NCBI RefSeq assembly: GCF_007753095.1
Contig: NZ_CP036348.1
Span: forward strand, 1,550,001-1,614,000
Length of the DNA: 64,000 nucleotides
Source: Rosistilla carotiformis
GTDB lineage: Bacteria > Planctomycetota > Planctomycetia > Pirellulales > Pirellulaceae
Direction of reading: 5' to 3'
Below are positions 1-9,357 of the stretch, one piece after another. The notes below the pieces were generated by a model. The model was not told the origin of the DNA. It saw nothing but the letters and a program-made list of their open reading frames with translations, and made no database searches. Within the stretch, counting starts at the first letter, position 1; each line of letters starts with the position of its first letter. The position numbers and the translations under genes are program-made.

Positions 1-1
1 C

Positions 2-235
2 TGGTCCAATGCGATGAGTGTGATGTTTGCCGGTGGTGGAACGCCCGGTGGCCAAGTGATCGGCGCGACCGATCGCCAGGGCTATTCCGCAGTCGACCGC
101 GTCCTCGCCCCGGAGAACTTCGTTTCGACGGTCTATCGCAAATTGGGAATCGATCCCGACAAGATCGTCCACACTCCCGAAGGGCGGCCGATGACGTACG
201 TCTCCAATCCCGAACCGATCTCCGAATTGATGTAG
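2..235 (+). CDS. DUF1501 family protein, C-terminal fragment
   Basis: This is the 3' end of a gene that begins before the window; the frame is open from the first bases and stops at 233-235. The visible tail contains the W-S-N-A-M-S-V-M-F-A-G-G-G stretch followed by G-A-T-D-R, which I recognise as the C-terminal part of planctomycete DUF1501 proteins (alkaline-phosphatase/sulfatase fold, normally about 450-480 residues, exported through Tat). The catalytic part is outside the window, so activity cannot be judged. The next gene starts 28 bases downstream on the same strand and encodes a PPC-domain exoprotein, a common partner in Pirellulaceae, so the two are probably cotranscribed. Confidence 0.8.
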   Translation, partial: WSNAMSVMFAGGGTPGGQVIGATDRQGYSAVDRVLAPENFVSTVYRKLGIDPDKIVHTPEGRPMTYVSNPEPISELM

Positions 236-263
236 CCCGACCGTCGTCGAAAGTCCCCACCGC

Positions 264-1862
264 ATGCGAACTCTTGCCCTGATCCTCGCCGCCAGCCAAT
301 CCCTCTCCGCCCTCGCGGCCCCACCGAAAATAGACCACCTGTTTCCGGCGGGCGTTGGTCGCGAGGCGGCCCGAACCGTCACTGCTGCCGGTTCGTTTTC
401 GACCTGGCCCCCGCAGGTCTGGGTCGACCGCGAAGGATTGACGGTGACGCCGGCGAAGGACAAAGGGAAGCTGGAGATCGCCGCGGGCGCCGATGCAGCT
501 GGCGTCTATTTCATCCGACTGTTCGACGCCGAAGGAGCTTCGGTCGTGCGACCGTTCCTTGTCGATTCGCTGCCGGCAGTCGATGAAGTCGAACCCAACA
601 ACTCGCCCGAACAAGCGCAGCCGATCGATGGCAACGCCGTCGTCGATGGCGTGCTGCACAAATCGGGCGAGGTCGATCGATTTGCGGTCCCGATGAAAAA
701 AGGGCAAACGCTCGTCGCATCGCTACAGGCCCACAGCCGTCTCGGTTCGCCGATGGATGCCGTGCTGCAAGTCGCCGATCCGCGTGGATTTGTCGTCGCC
801 CAAAACGATGACAACGTCGGCAACGATCCTCAGATCGCGTTCGAAGCGCCCGCCGACGGAACCTACAGCGTCGGCCTGTTCGCCTTTCCAGCGACTCCCA
901 ACAGCACGATCAATTTCTCGGGCAGCAGTTCCTACATCTATCGACTGACCCTAACGACCGCCGGTTTCGTCGACCACTGCAGCCCGATGGCGATCGACAC
1001 GGAAACCGATAACGCGATCCAACTGCATGGTTGGAATATCGCCGAGACCGCAGCCAGCGTCACGCCATCGGCGATCCCCGGCGAGCGGCAATATATTTCG
1101 CATCCCGAACTCGCCTCGTTTGTCGAAGTCGTCCGATCGAGCATCCCCGTCTTCGATCCGACCAGGCACAGCGAAGGCGATCCGATCGCCTGGCCCGTAG
1201 TTATCTCGGATCAAATCTCGGCGGCGGGCGAAGTTGACAAGTTCGCCTTCGACGCCAAGAAGGGACAGACGTTGCGATGCCGCGTCGAATCCGATTCGCT
1301 GGGCTATCTGTTGGATCCGGTGCTCACGCTGTTGGATGAAAAAGGCAAACAGCTGGCGGAGGTCGACGATTCGAGCGGACGCCGCGATTCGGAACTGAAG
1401 CAGACGATTCCCGCCGACGGACGCTATGAACTGACAGTCCGCGATCTCTATGGAAATGGAGGCCCACGGTTCGCCTACCGAATGACGATCGACGATTCAC
1501 CCCCCAGCTTCGCCCTGACCGTCGCCGCCGATTCGTTTGTGATCAAAGGGAAAGAGAAACTGACTCTCCCGATCGCCGTCGCTCGCGAGCGGGGTTGTAG
1601 CGACGAGATCGCGATCTCGATCGAAGGGCTACCCGAAACGCTGACCGCCACGACGGGAACGTCCGCGGCCAAAGGGGAGACCGCAAAAGAAGTGAAGCTG
1701 GAGATCAGCGTCAGCGGAGAAGAGAGCGTCGCGTTTTCCGGCCCGATCCGAATCATCGGGCGAATCGCTGGCGAGCGTCCGCGGGAACAAGCGGCGACCT
1801 TCACGGTCGCCGGAACCGAGCAAACGCTCGACCAGATCTGGCTGACCGCGGTCAAGCCATAG
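264..1862 (+). CDS. Secreted PPC-domain protein
   Basis: A 532-residue exported protein. Residues 1-18 form a signal peptide ending in A-L-A-A. A first beta-rich domain covers about 20-105. Two pre-peptidase C-terminal (PPC) domains follow, at about 110-230 (E-V-E-P-N-N-S followed by G-E-V-D-R-F and D-G-T-Y) and about 310-405 (G-E-V-D-K-F and D-G-R-Y-E-L). An Ig-like beta domain lies at about 415-520. No peptidase motif is visible, so this is probably a surface or periplasmic binding/scaffold protein and not an enzyme. Start at ATG 264 gives the clean signal peptide. It lies 28 bases after a DUF1501 gene; together they resemble the paired exoproteins that planctomycetes carry in many copies. 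The substrate is unknown. Confidence 0.8.
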   Translation: MRTLALILAASQSLSALAAPPKIDHLFPAGVGREAARTVTAAGSFSTWPPQVWVDREGLTVTPAKDKGKLEIAAGADAAGVYFIRLFDAEGASVVRPFLVDSLPAVDEVEPNNSPEQAQPIDGNAVVDGVLHKSGEVDRFAVPMKKGQTLVASLQAHSRLGSPMDAVLQVADPRGFVVAQNDDNVGNDPQIAFEAPADGTYSVGLFAFPATPNSTINFSGSSSYIYRLTLTTAGFVDHCSPMAIDTETDNAIQLHGWNIAETAASVTPSAIPGERQYISHPELASFVEVVRSSIPVFDPTRHSEGDPIAWPVVISDQISAAGEVDKFAFDAKKGQTLRCRVESDSLGYLLDPVLTLLDEKGKQLAEVDDSSGRRDSELKQTIPADGRYELTVRDLYGNGGPRFAYRMTIDDSPPSFALTVAADSFVIKGKEKLTLPIAVARERGCSDEIAISIEGLPETLTATTGTSAAKGETAKEVKLEISVSGEESVAFSGPIRIIGRIAGERPREQAATFTVAGTEQTLDQIWLTAVKP

Positions 1863-1879
1863 TTCCCATCAAACGAAGT

Positions 1880-1891
1880 GCGACGCGTCGC
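1880..1891. terminator. Palindrome between convergent genes
   Basis: GCGACGCGTCGC is a perfect 12-base palindrome flanked by AAGT on the left and TACTT on the right. It lies between the stop of the PPC gene (1862) and the stop of the facing lipoprotein gene (1891). It could act as a bidirectional terminator, but there is no T-run on either side. Confidence 0.35.
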
Positions 1892-2316
1892 TACTTGCCT
1901 TCGAGATCAAAATCGAACGTGTTGTCTCCAGCGGCCACGTCGACCTGTAGCTCGCTCGCCTCGTTGTATTTGGCTGGCAACAACTCGGGGCGCGCTTCGA
2001 TCGAAGGCCCGTCCCCTTCGGAAACGACACCCTCCCGCGCGGTGGTAATGCGGACCGTGTGTTTGCCTACCAATGCGCCGTCGGCATCGTAGGTGAACAT
2101 CATGTTGTAGTTCCCACTGGTATCGGTCTCGCCAACCGAAGGGCGTCCATTTTCGGGAATGAATTCGATGCTGGCACCTTCGACCGGTTGACCGTCGATC
2201 GTGACGGTGCCATGAACGGTTCCCAAGGGAGGCAGCCCCGAAGGGCCGCAGCCGAATGTCGCAAGAATCAACATTGCCAACAGTCCGGTCGCCACGATTT
2301 TTTTACAGTTCTTCAT
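1891..2316 (-). CDS. Lipoprotein with carboxypeptidase-regulatory-like domain
   Basis: A 141-residue lipoprotein. The signal peptide ends in the lipobox A-T-F-G-C (Cys 23). The mature part is a single transthyretin/carboxypeptidase-regulatory-like beta-sandwich: G-T-V-H-G-T-V-T-I-D-G-Q-P-V-E-G-A near residue 35, then S-G-N-Y-N and V-G-K-H-T-V-R-I. This small lipoprotein type is abundant in planctomycetes and typically accompanies DUF1559 genes, as it does here (the DUF1559 gene lies immediately upstream on the same strand). The biochemical role is unknown. An intrinsic terminator separates the two genes, so expression of this one may depend on read-through or its own promoter. Confidence 0.8.
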   Translation of the reverse strand: MKNCKKIVATGLLAMLILATFGCGPSGLPPLGTVHGTVTIDGQPVEGASIEFIPENGRPSVGETDTSGNYNMMFTYDADGALVGKHTVRITTAREGVVSEGDGPSIEARPELLPAKYNEASELQVDVAAGDNTFDFDLEGK

Positions 2317-2350
2317 CGTTCAAATCTTTCAGTCAATCCAAGTATCTAAG

Positions 2351-2393
2351 AAAAAAGTGCCCGCCCTGCGACAACGCCACAAGACGGGCACTT
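2351..2393 (-). terminator. Intrinsic terminator of the DUF1559 gene
   Basis: AAGTGCCCG (2355-2363) and CGGGCACTT (2385-2393) form a perfect 9-base stem. On the minus strand the stem is followed by a T-rich run (the A-run at 2351-2356 read in reverse). It lies 29 bases past the DUF1559 stop codon, the expected place for a rho-independent terminator. Confidence 0.85.
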
Positions 2394-2421
2394 CAATAAT
2401 GAAAGCGAGCAAGCAACCGGA

Positions 2422-3444
2422 CTACAGCGAAGCGGGGACGCCGTCCTGCATGCCGATCAGCGCTTCCATCACGCTGTCGACAGTCCAACCACCGCCGTTG
2501 TTGCCGTTGCTCAATTCGACCGTGTCGGAAATGAACTTGACCGAACCATCGGCCGCCGCAAACTGGGCTCCCCCTGGATGCAAGCTACTGAAAGCCATCT
2601 TCTTCGTCGAACTGACGTTTTCGCTTGGTGTCATCACGACGTTGATCGGATAGCGAGCGCTACCCGCAAGTGACATAACGCCTTGATTGGTTGCCGTATT
2701 GCCTGGGTTGTCGCGAGCTGTGGGGCCGAGCGAGAGATTGTCACGCGCCACCAACATCATTCCCCCCGACATCCGAATTCCTCCTGCACGGCTGTGAAAA
2801 CGTTCTCCAATCATCAGCGTGTTGGAGGTGCCGTCGAGGATGTCCCGGAGGCCCGCTGTCGGCTCGCCCTTAATGCCGCGGGAGAAGATCCCAATCGCTC
2901 CGGTCAGTCCATCGATCATGTTCGAGGCCCGTTTCATACGCAGATCCGCGATATTCGAAGCGACGACATAATTCGTGACCGCCACTCCGGTATTCGTATC
3001 GTTGATATCATCGATACAGTATCCTGCGTCGACCCCCGGTTCATGAACGGCTGGTCCAGTCGACGATGGGCAGCGATAGCCGTCGATCGGATTTTGAAAC
3101 AACTCCGGATTTGTGGTGATCTTTGCACGTGCCTTGGCGGTTCCCACTTCCAACGCGTCATAACGTGGTTGTTGCTCGATAAACGGCAACAGGAACGCGG
3201 ACCACGCCCAGTGCCCACCATCGTCGGTGACATTGGTGTCGTGGATGTACATTGGCGGCAACACCTTGTACACGTCGTGATAATTGTGCATCGCCAGAGC
3301 TTGCTGCTTCAGATTATTACTGCACTGCATCCGGCGAGCCGCTTCGCGTGCTGCCTGAACGGCCGGCAACAGCAATCCCACCAAGATTCCAATGATGGCG
3401 ATCACCACCAACAACTCCACTAAGGTGAATCCTTTGCGTTTCAT
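2422..3444 (-). CDS. DUF1559 protein with prepilin-type leader
   Basis: A 340-residue protein starting M-K-R-K-G-F-T-L-V-E-L-L-V-V-I-A-I-I-G, the class III (type IV prepilin) cleavage and methylation signal with the conserved Glu five residues after the cleavage site. The frame runs 63 bases further upstream, but the ATG at 3444 places the prepilin motif at the N-terminus, as in the family. After the leader come A-A-R-E-A-A-R-R-M-Q-C-S-N-N-L-K-Q, the DUF1559 (SBP_bac_10) body and the C-terminal H-P-G-G-A-Q-F-A-A-A-D-G-S-V motif. The family is hugely expanded in planctomycetes; these are pseudopilin-like surface or periplasmic proteins of undefined function. A strong terminator follows. Confidence 0.92.
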   Translation of the reverse strand: MKRKGFTLVELLVVIAIIGILVGLLLPAVQAAREAARRMQCSNNLKQQALAMHNYHDVYKVLPPMYIHDTNVTDDGGHWAWSAFLLPFIEQQPRYDALEVGTAKARAKITTNPELFQNPIDGYRCPSSTGPAVHEPGVDAGYCIDDINDTNTGVAVTNYVVASNIADLRMKRASNMIDGLTGAIGIFSRGIKGEPTAGLRDILDGTSNTLMIGERFHSRAGGIRMSGGMMLVARDNLSLGPTARDNPGNTATNQGVMSLAGSARYPINVVMTPSENVSSTKKMAFSSLHPGGAQFAAADGSVKFISDTVELSNGNNGGGWTVDSVMEALIGMQDGVPASL

Positions 3445-3663
3445 AGATTTAAATTCCGATGAAAGGAGAGAAACATAGAATCGCGGGAAAAAAATGATGT
3501 CAGACATAATATGGCCACCCGCGAGCAGGGTATAACGCTACCATTACAGTCGTTCAAGGGCAAGATAAACCCCGTAAATGGTCAATTCGGCTGGAGATTA
3601 AAACCACAGGGGTGGCTTGGTTCCCCTCGCGTCATCGCGCGGTATTCCGCCCAAGGCTGACCC

Positions 3664-3669
3664 TATAAT
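3664..3669 (+). promoter_or_regulatory. Possible -10 box for the zinc-ribbon gene
   Basis: A perfect TATAAT lies 66 bases upstream of the ATG at 3735. No good -35 box is visible 17 bases upstream, so this is only a candidate promoter. Confidence 0.3.
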
Positions 3670-3734
3670 TGAGAAAGTGGCCAAGATTCGGGCGTTATCA
3701 GCGAATTCGTGGTACACACCTACCGGAGAAAACC

Positions 3735-4268
3735 ATGTCGGACGAAGAGCGAATCAATCCTGGTCATCTGAAAACGCGGCAGCTGTTACGCAAGATCGGC
3801 CCTTTAATCTTTGGCGTCGGCGCGTTGTTCACGATCGTCGGCATGGCCAGCTTCTTTATGTCGTTTGGCAGCTTTGGCCCGCCACGATTCTTCTGGTGCT
3901 GCTTTGTCGGGATGCCCCTGATGTTCGTCGGCAGCACGATGAGCGGATATGGGTTCATGGGTGCGATCACGCGATACCAAGCGGGGGAGATCGCGCCGGT
4001 CGGCAAAGACACCTTCAACTACATGGCCGAAGAGACCCGTGGTGGTGTGCAAGCTGTCGCCTCGGCGATCGGCGCGGGACTGAACCAGTCCGCCCGTCAG
4101 TCGTCCGTGGCATGTCCCAGTTGTGGAACCGCAAACGATCACGACGCCAAGTTCTGCGATTCGTGTGGGACCGCGATGTTGGCGACCTGCGGATCGTGTG
4201 GCGCCGTCAACGACAGCGAAGCCAAATTCTGCGACCGCTGCGGGACTCCGCTCTCACAAAACCGCTAA
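3735..4268 (+). CDS. Membrane protein with two C-terminal zinc ribbons
   Basis: A 177-residue protein. ATG 3735 was chosen because GGAGAA sits 5-10 bases upstream and because the 22 upstream codons look non-coding. The N-terminal 25 residues are charged; two membrane segments lie at about 27-47 and 52-75, with an F-G-S-F-G turn between them. After a linker come two double-cysteine ribbons: C-P-S-C-G with C-D-S-C-G, then C-G-S-C-G with C-D-R-C-G. This matches DZANK/zinc-ribbon_2-type proteins. The ribbons probably bind structural zinc on the cytosolic side; the partner is unknown. The gene converges on the coiled-coil gene and their stop codons overlap by 4 bases (4265-4268). Confidence 0.8.
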   Translation: MSDEERINPGHLKTRQLLRKIGPLIFGVGALFTIVGMASFFMSFGSFGPPRFFWCCFVGMPLMFVGSTMSGYGFMGAITRYQAGEIAPVGKDTFNYMAEETRGGVQAVASAIGAGLNQSARQSSVACPSCGTANDHDAKFCDSCGTAMLATCGSCGAVNDSEAKFCDRCGTPLSQNR

Positions 4269-7200
4269 GGCGACCAACGACGAGCTCCGATCCCGTCCCC
4301 CTCTTTGTCGGCTGCGGGTGCGGGAGCTTGGTCCAATAGCGATTGAAATTGATCGCGGAGCTTTTGCTGCCGCTGAGCCAATTGGCGGATCGCCTGCTGT
4401 TTGTAGTTTCGCTGAGCCTCGTCGACCGGATCGATCGCTTCGACCGCTGCGGTTCGATCCAACAACCATTGCTGCAGCCCCAACAACAGCCGCAAACTGG
4501 CCATCGACGGCTGCTCATTTTCATGGTCGTCCGGTCCATCCTGTGGCTGTTGCGGATCTTGCTGCGACGGATCGATCGGTTCGTTTCCAGGGGGCTGACG
4601 CATCTGCTGCATCACCGCTTCGAGCACTTGTTCCAATCTCGCGAGCGCTCCTTGCGCCGCATCGATCACCGCCGGTGATCGATCGTCCCGTGCAAGCATC
4701 GCCGCAGCGCGGTTCATGTCGTCGGTGGCACCGGACATGACAAAGTCGAACCCGGCCAGTTCGGATACCATCGGCGAGATCGCTTGCACGCGCTGAGCCA
4801 ATTGCTTTTCGGTCGCGGCCAGATCGCCGAGCCCTCCCGATTGGGCCGCTTCGATCCGAGCGATCAATATCCGCTGGTCGGCCAAGATCCCTTCCAACTG
4901 TTCGATGAACGCCCACATCTTTTTCCGCTGCTGGTCGGCGTCGACTTGCTTCTGCAGCTGCGCCAGTTGCTCGCGGGCATCGTCCAATTGCTGCTGAGCG
5001 GTCTGCGACGATCGTTGTGCCGATTCCCGATCGCCCGCCTGCAATTGCTGTTGGCCTTGCGATTGAGCTTCCAACGCCTGGTCGATCCGATCGGTCGCCT
5101 GCTCGGCACCCAATCGCTCTACTTGCGAACGCAACCGCTGAGTCTGATCGGCCAGCTGCTTCCAATCGTCGGCCAACTCGGCAGCTTCCTCCTGCGGATC
5201 ATCCAAGCGCCGACCGATCTGCTGCTGCTGATCGGCTGCGTCTTCCAAGTCCTTGGCCGCGGCCTGGATCGCGTCGGACATCGATTCTTCGCGACTGCGA
5301 TCGCTTCCTTCCAATGCCGCACGAGTCGACTGCAACGCCTGCTGGATCTGCGATTGCTTTTCCATCGACTGCCCCAGCCGTCCCGACTTCAAATCCTCGG
5401 CGCTCGACCGCATCTGACCGACCACTTGATCTTCATCCAATCGCTCGGCCGCCCGCTGCAATCGATCGGCAAACGGAGCCTGTTCGTCGGGGAGATCCGT
5501 TGCGGTTTCGGCGATCTCCGCCGCCAAGCGTGCAGCTCGCCGCGACAGTTCCTGTTGCGAATTGCCAAGCGTCTGCTGGCGCGAGTCCTTTGCCGAATCA
5601 TCGGCCGCATCGAGATCGGCGGTTTCGTTCTGCAATCGCTGCTGATCCGATAACAAATCGTCCAACTGACGCGACAGATCGCGGACGGCATCGCGTTTGA
5701 CAAGCTCTCCAGCCAACGACTCCAACCGATCGACAACCTCCTGCTGTTGTTGGCCGATCCGATCCAGTTGCTGTTTCAGTTTCGCAGTCGCCGCTGCGTC
5801 GCGTGCTTCGGATTCCATCGCAGCGGCGGCGCTGGCGATCGCATCGACGATCTCGGTGGAGTCACGGTCCGCCAGCTCCGACAGCGCGTCCAGCAAATCG
5901 CTCAAGCGTTGCGAATCCGCGTCCAGCAGACTGTTGCTCTCCAGCAGTTCGACGGCTTGCCTAGCCAGATCGATCGCGCCGCCGGTCTCTTGCAACGTAC
6001 GGCGCGATTGCTGTTGAGTGGTCTCTGCAAAGTCGACGCGCTGGGCTGCGGTGGCGCGGTCCTGATCCGGCTTCAACTCCGCCGCGGCGGCGAGAACTTG
6101 ATCGCGAGCGGATCGTTGTTCGGCGGTGGCATCGCGCAGCTTCTCTACGATCGTGTTTTCATTTTCGGCGACCTGCTGTCGAATCACCGCTTCGGAAACG
6201 ATCGCCAACGATAGCGTCGGGCTGACACCTCGCTGCCCCTGCTGGTCGATCGCCCACGCGGCTAGCTCGATCGTCTCGCCCGCTTGCAGCTTCCAATCGG
6301 ACGGCTTGAACATCGCCTTGCCGTCGGTCGTCCGCTCGATCTCCGCTAACGTTTGCACGGCAAAGTCGGAAGCTTCCGCCGCGTCCTCCGCAGCGGACCG
6401 GCCGGGTCGATTCCAGCGGCCCCCGGTTTCGGTGAGCCCAAAGTCATCTTCCGCGGTCCAGTTCAACGCGACCTCTCCGTCGGGCATAACCATCGAAACG
6501 CGGGGCGCTTCGGACCAATCGACTTGCGGAGGCGAATCGGCAACGACACGAATCGTCCACTCTTGGGCAAAGCTCCCCGGCAGACCGTCGACGTCGGTCC
6601 ATTCGATCTGAAACTGGCGATCCTCGGTCAATTCCAACGGCTCGAAGAGGACGGTCAGCCCATCGGTCGACAGCTTTCCTTCGCTTGCGACATTCGAATT
6701 GGACGAGTTGCTGGTCGACTGACTCAGTCTTGCTTCGGCGATCGGTTTAGAGAGGCTCAGTTCCAACCCAGCCCGCGTTCCACTGACGACATCAAACCGC
6801 AGGGCTTCGATCGCCCGTTGGGGCTTGCCGGTATATTCGGGCGCGGTGAGCGTCCACTGATGGCGCCTTATTTCGGGAGACTGGACCACGTCGACCGCTT
6901 GCCAGTCGAGCGTGTCGTCGTCGCCTCCGGTCGCGCGGATCTCCAACCGGGTCTGCACGTTCTCGATTCGGGCGACTCCGCTGTGCCCAGCCTGCTGCAG
7001 CGGAAGCCTCTGCGTCCCGGCGGGCGTTCGCACCAACACGACCGCATCGGATGGAAGATCGGATTGCGGGTCGCGGACGACAACTTCCAAACTGTCTCTC
7101 TGATGGACCACTTTGGGCAACGGATCGATTTGCAAATGATGGCGACGCGGCCAATCGAGTTGTCGCCAGGGCTGAGCCAGTCGGGCGGCGGCGTGCGAGA

Positions 7201-7735
7201 CCGTCGCGGAATCCTGGAACCACAGGCCGCTCAAAACCGCAGCGATCACCGCCGCGGCGGTCAACGCGCCGAGGGTTGGCCGGAGGTTGAGTGCCGTTGC
7301 AAACGATAAACCTTGCACATCCTGAGTCGTGCGATCGATGACGGCGGCTTCGAGGTGGCTTTTCGAAGGACGTGGCGACTCGAGAAAGTCGATGCTACTG
7401 CTGAGCCGATCGCCGAGGGCGGGAAAGACAGCTTCGATCTGCCGGGCGACATCGGTCCCTCGCAGCCGCAGCCGGATCGCGGGGACCAGCCAACGCCAGG
7501 CGAGCCCCATCGCAGCGGCGACCAGCAAGCCAGTCGAGAGCCAACGCCACCCCAAGCTACGGGAACGGACTAGCCAATCGATTGTGCCAAGCCCGATCGC
7601 CAACAGGATCAACGACGCCGCGACGATCGCGATCGCACGAACCAATAGTAAACCGTGGGCCTGCCAGGAGAGCCCTCGGACGCGACGCAGCAGCGGATGG
7701 GCGGTGGATGGGTGATGCGATGGAGTGGTCGACAT
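4265..7735 (-). CDS. Giant coiled-coil membrane protein (DUF4175-like)
   Basis: A 1156-residue protein with three membrane segments near the N-terminus (about 28-51, 65-86 and 154-173). An extracytoplasmic beta-rich region follows at about 180-525, including P-E-Y-T-G-K-P near residue 300. Then there is a very long Gln/Ala/Asp/Glu/Arg-rich helical region at about 530-1060 with heptad-like spacing, and a Pro/Gln-rich tail. The composition and layout match the DUF4175-type proteins found in planctomycetes and some proteobacteria; I cannot assign an activity. Start is ATG 7735. The sulfotransferase gene is divergent, with about 170 bases between them. The gene is large for a single-gene unit, and the 3' end overlaps the facing gene by 4 bases. 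Confidence 0.75.
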   Translation of the reverse strand: MSTTPSHHPSTAHPLLRRVRGLSWQAHGLLLVRAIAIVAASLILLAIGLGTIDWLVRSRSLGWRWLSTGLLVAAAMGLAWRWLVPAIRLRLRGTDVARQIEAVFPALGDRLSSSIDFLESPRPSKSHLEAAVIDRTTQDVQGLSFATALNLRPTLGALTAAAVIAAVLSGLWFQDSATVSHAAARLAQPWRQLDWPRRHHLQIDPLPKVVHQRDSLEVVVRDPQSDLPSDAVVLVRTPAGTQRLPLQQAGHSGVARIENVQTRLEIRATGGDDDTLDWQAVDVVQSPEIRRHQWTLTAPEYTGKPQRAIEALRFDVVSGTRAGLELSLSKPIAEARLSQSTSNSSNSNVASEGKLSTDGLTVLFEPLELTEDRQFQIEWTDVDGLPGSFAQEWTIRVVADSPPQVDWSEAPRVSMVMPDGEVALNWTAEDDFGLTETGGRWNRPGRSAAEDAAEASDFAVQTLAEIERTTDGKAMFKPSDWKLQAGETIELAAWAIDQQGQRGVSPTLSLAIVSEAVIRQQVAENENTIVEKLRDATAEQRSARDQVLAAAAELKPDQDRATAAQRVDFAETTQQQSRRTLQETGGAIDLARQAVELLESNSLLDADSQRLSDLLDALSELADRDSTEIVDAIASAAAAMESEARDAAATAKLKQQLDRIGQQQQEVVDRLESLAGELVKRDAVRDLSRQLDDLLSDQQRLQNETADLDAADDSAKDSRQQTLGNSQQELSRRAARLAAEIAETATDLPDEQAPFADRLQRAAERLDEDQVVGQMRSSAEDLKSGRLGQSMEKQSQIQQALQSTRAALEGSDRSREESMSDAIQAAAKDLEDAADQQQQIGRRLDDPQEEAAELADDWKQLADQTQRLRSQVERLGAEQATDRIDQALEAQSQGQQQLQAGDRESAQRSSQTAQQQLDDAREQLAQLQKQVDADQQRKKMWAFIEQLEGILADQRILIARIEAAQSGGLGDLAATEKQLAQRVQAISPMVSELAGFDFVMSGATDDMNRAAAMLARDDRSPAVIDAAQGALARLEQVLEAVMQQMRQPPGNEPIDPSQQDPQQPQDGPDDHENEQPSMASLRLLLGLQQWLLDRTAAVEAIDPVDEAQRNYKQQAIRQLAQRQQKLRDQFQSLLDQAPAPAADKEGDGIGARRWSP

Positions 7736-7903
7736 CCAACGGGCCTCGAGGGTTGGGAGTTCACGTTTTCAGTATACTGCAAGTCGCCCGGAGCCCGATC
7801 CCCGGGGGAAGTGAAAACCAAGCTCGCCTAGCAAATCCGCTGGGCGACAACTACGATCAGATTTTGGCCCGCCGTCTCCCCCTGCAACCCGCATTCAATC
7901 ATT

Positions 7904-9064
7904 TTGAGCGAACACGCACCCGCTGCTGCAAAATCGTCCGCGTCGCCGAAGCCCGACGATTTTCACCCGTACCCGTTCTACACGCCCAGGTTCTGGCATG
8001 GGATGCGAACCGCTCCCTACTGGAAACTGCTCCGCGACGGGCACTTCAAAATCCAGCCCTCTCGGCTGGCGATGGCGGCGATCATTTCGGGGATCGCGCC
8101 GATCAACGACCTGATGGCGGCGGGGCATCGGTTGGTCCACGGTCGGCGAATCGATAACACCGAACTGGCCGGACCGCCCGTTTTTATCGTCGGTCATTGG
8201 CGCAGCGGCACGACGCTGCTGCATGAGTTGATGGTCCTGGACAACCAATGGACGTTTCCGACATCGTTCCAGTGCTTCGCACCGCACCATTTCCTGTTCA
8301 CCGAATGGCAGTTCAACATGTTTGGCAGCTGGTTGCTGCCGAGTAAACGCCCGATGGACAACATGTCGGCCGGCTGGCGTTTGCCACAGGAGGACGAATT
8401 CGCGCTGCTGGTCCTCGGCCTGCCATCGCCCTACCGGCGGATGGCCTTCCCCGGCGAAGCTCCGCCCGACATGAACTATCTCGATTGGACAAACATCTCT
8501 CCCGAGGAACATCGCACTTGGGTGAACGGTCTGCGTGGGTTCCTCAAAGCGTTGACCTACAAAAATCCGAAACCATTGGTTTTGAAGAGCCCCACCCACA
8601 CCGGGCGGATCGCCGTCTTGGCGGAGGCTTTTCCCGACGCCAAGTTCATCCACATCACGCGCGACCCACGCAACATCTTCCCATCGACGTGTCGCCTGTG
8701 GAAATCGTTAGATGTCTCGCAATGTTTCCAACGGCCCAACTATGACCACTTGGAAGAATATGTCCTCGAGTGTCACGAGCGGATGTATCGCGCCTTCCAC
8801 GCGGGCCGGTCGGCGGTCGCCGAGGATCAGATCATCGACATCCGATATGAAGACCTCGTCGCCGATCCCGTCGCTCAATTAGGCCACGTCTACGAAAAGC
8901 TGAACCTCGGCGATTTCGACGGCAATCTCAAGCCCCAACTGCAGGACTGGGTCGAAAGCCAACACCGCAGCTACCGCACCAACCAACACTCCCTGCCACC
9001 GGAGCAGGAGGCGGTGCTGAAGGAACGTTGGAGCGAATATTTCGAGCGGTATGGATACTTGTAG
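7904..9064 (+). CDS. Sulfotransferase family protein
   Basis: A PAPS-dependent sulfotransferase of 386 residues. The 5'-phosphosulfate-binding loop is F-I-V-G-H-W-R-S-G-T-T-L-L at about 94-106 and the 3'-phosphate-binding region is R-D-P-R-N-I-F-P-S-T-C-R at about 253-264; R-Y-E-D-L follows at about 315. The family transfers sulfate to carbohydrates or other hydroxyl compounds. The frame has no ATG before residue 34; TTG 7904 is taken as the start because the sequence from residue 20 (F-H-P-Y-P-F-Y-T-P-R-F-W-H-G) looks like the conserved family N-terminus. It is followed by two sulfatase genes, a pairing that suggests turnover of sulfated glycans, although each gene may have its own promoter. 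Confidence 0.88.
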   Translation: MSEHAPAAAKSSASPKPDDFHPYPFYTPRFWHGMRTAPYWKLLRDGHFKIQPSRLAMAAIISGIAPINDLMAAGHRLVHGRRIDNTELAGPPVFIVGHWRSGTTLLHELMVLDNQWTFPTSFQCFAPHHFLFTEWQFNMFGSWLLPSKRPMDNMSAGWRLPQEDEFALLVLGLPSPYRRMAFPGEAPPDMNYLDWTNISPEEHRTWVNGLRGFLKALTYKNPKPLVLKSPTHTGRIAVLAEAFPDAKFIHITRDPRNIFPSTCRLWKSLDVSQCFQRPNYDHLEEYVLECHERMYRAFHAGRSAVAEDQIIDIRYEDLVADPVAQLGHVYEKLNLGDFDGNLKPQLQDWVESQHRSYRTNQHSLPPEQEAVLKERWSEYFERYGYL

Positions 9065-9073
9065 GAGAGACAC

Positions 9074-9138
9074 CGCTGGAGTCGAGCCTTCAGGCGACGC
9101 CCCCCAGCATTCATTCGGCTGAAGCCTCGACTCCAGCG
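9074..9138. repeat. Long imperfect inverted repeat, dispersed family A
   Basis: Two 24-base arms (9074-9097 and 9115-9138) are complementary at 22 of 24 positions and enclose a 17-base loop. The arm core GGAGTCGAGGCTTC recurs in a third copy at 31627-31640. The element starts 10 bases after the sulfotransferase stop codon, so it may serve as a terminator or mRNA-stabilising hairpin. The rest of the gap to the sulfatase start (9139-9357) shows nothing I can name. Confidence 0.7.
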
Positions 9139-9357
9139 CCTGTTTTCGCGCATCCTTCTCTCCCCCCATTTCTTGGCTCCTTTTGTCGATCCGACCGCAC
9201 CGTCGGCTCGCTATCTTGGATAGAATCGATCGTACGCTGAAGGCCTCAACGGCTATCGACCGACCCGTGACCGGCCGTCAACGGTTAGATCGTGAGCACA
9301 GTCTGGGCCCCGGCGACATTCCTCTTCTCTCATTCTTTTCCAGGATTCCACGCATCG

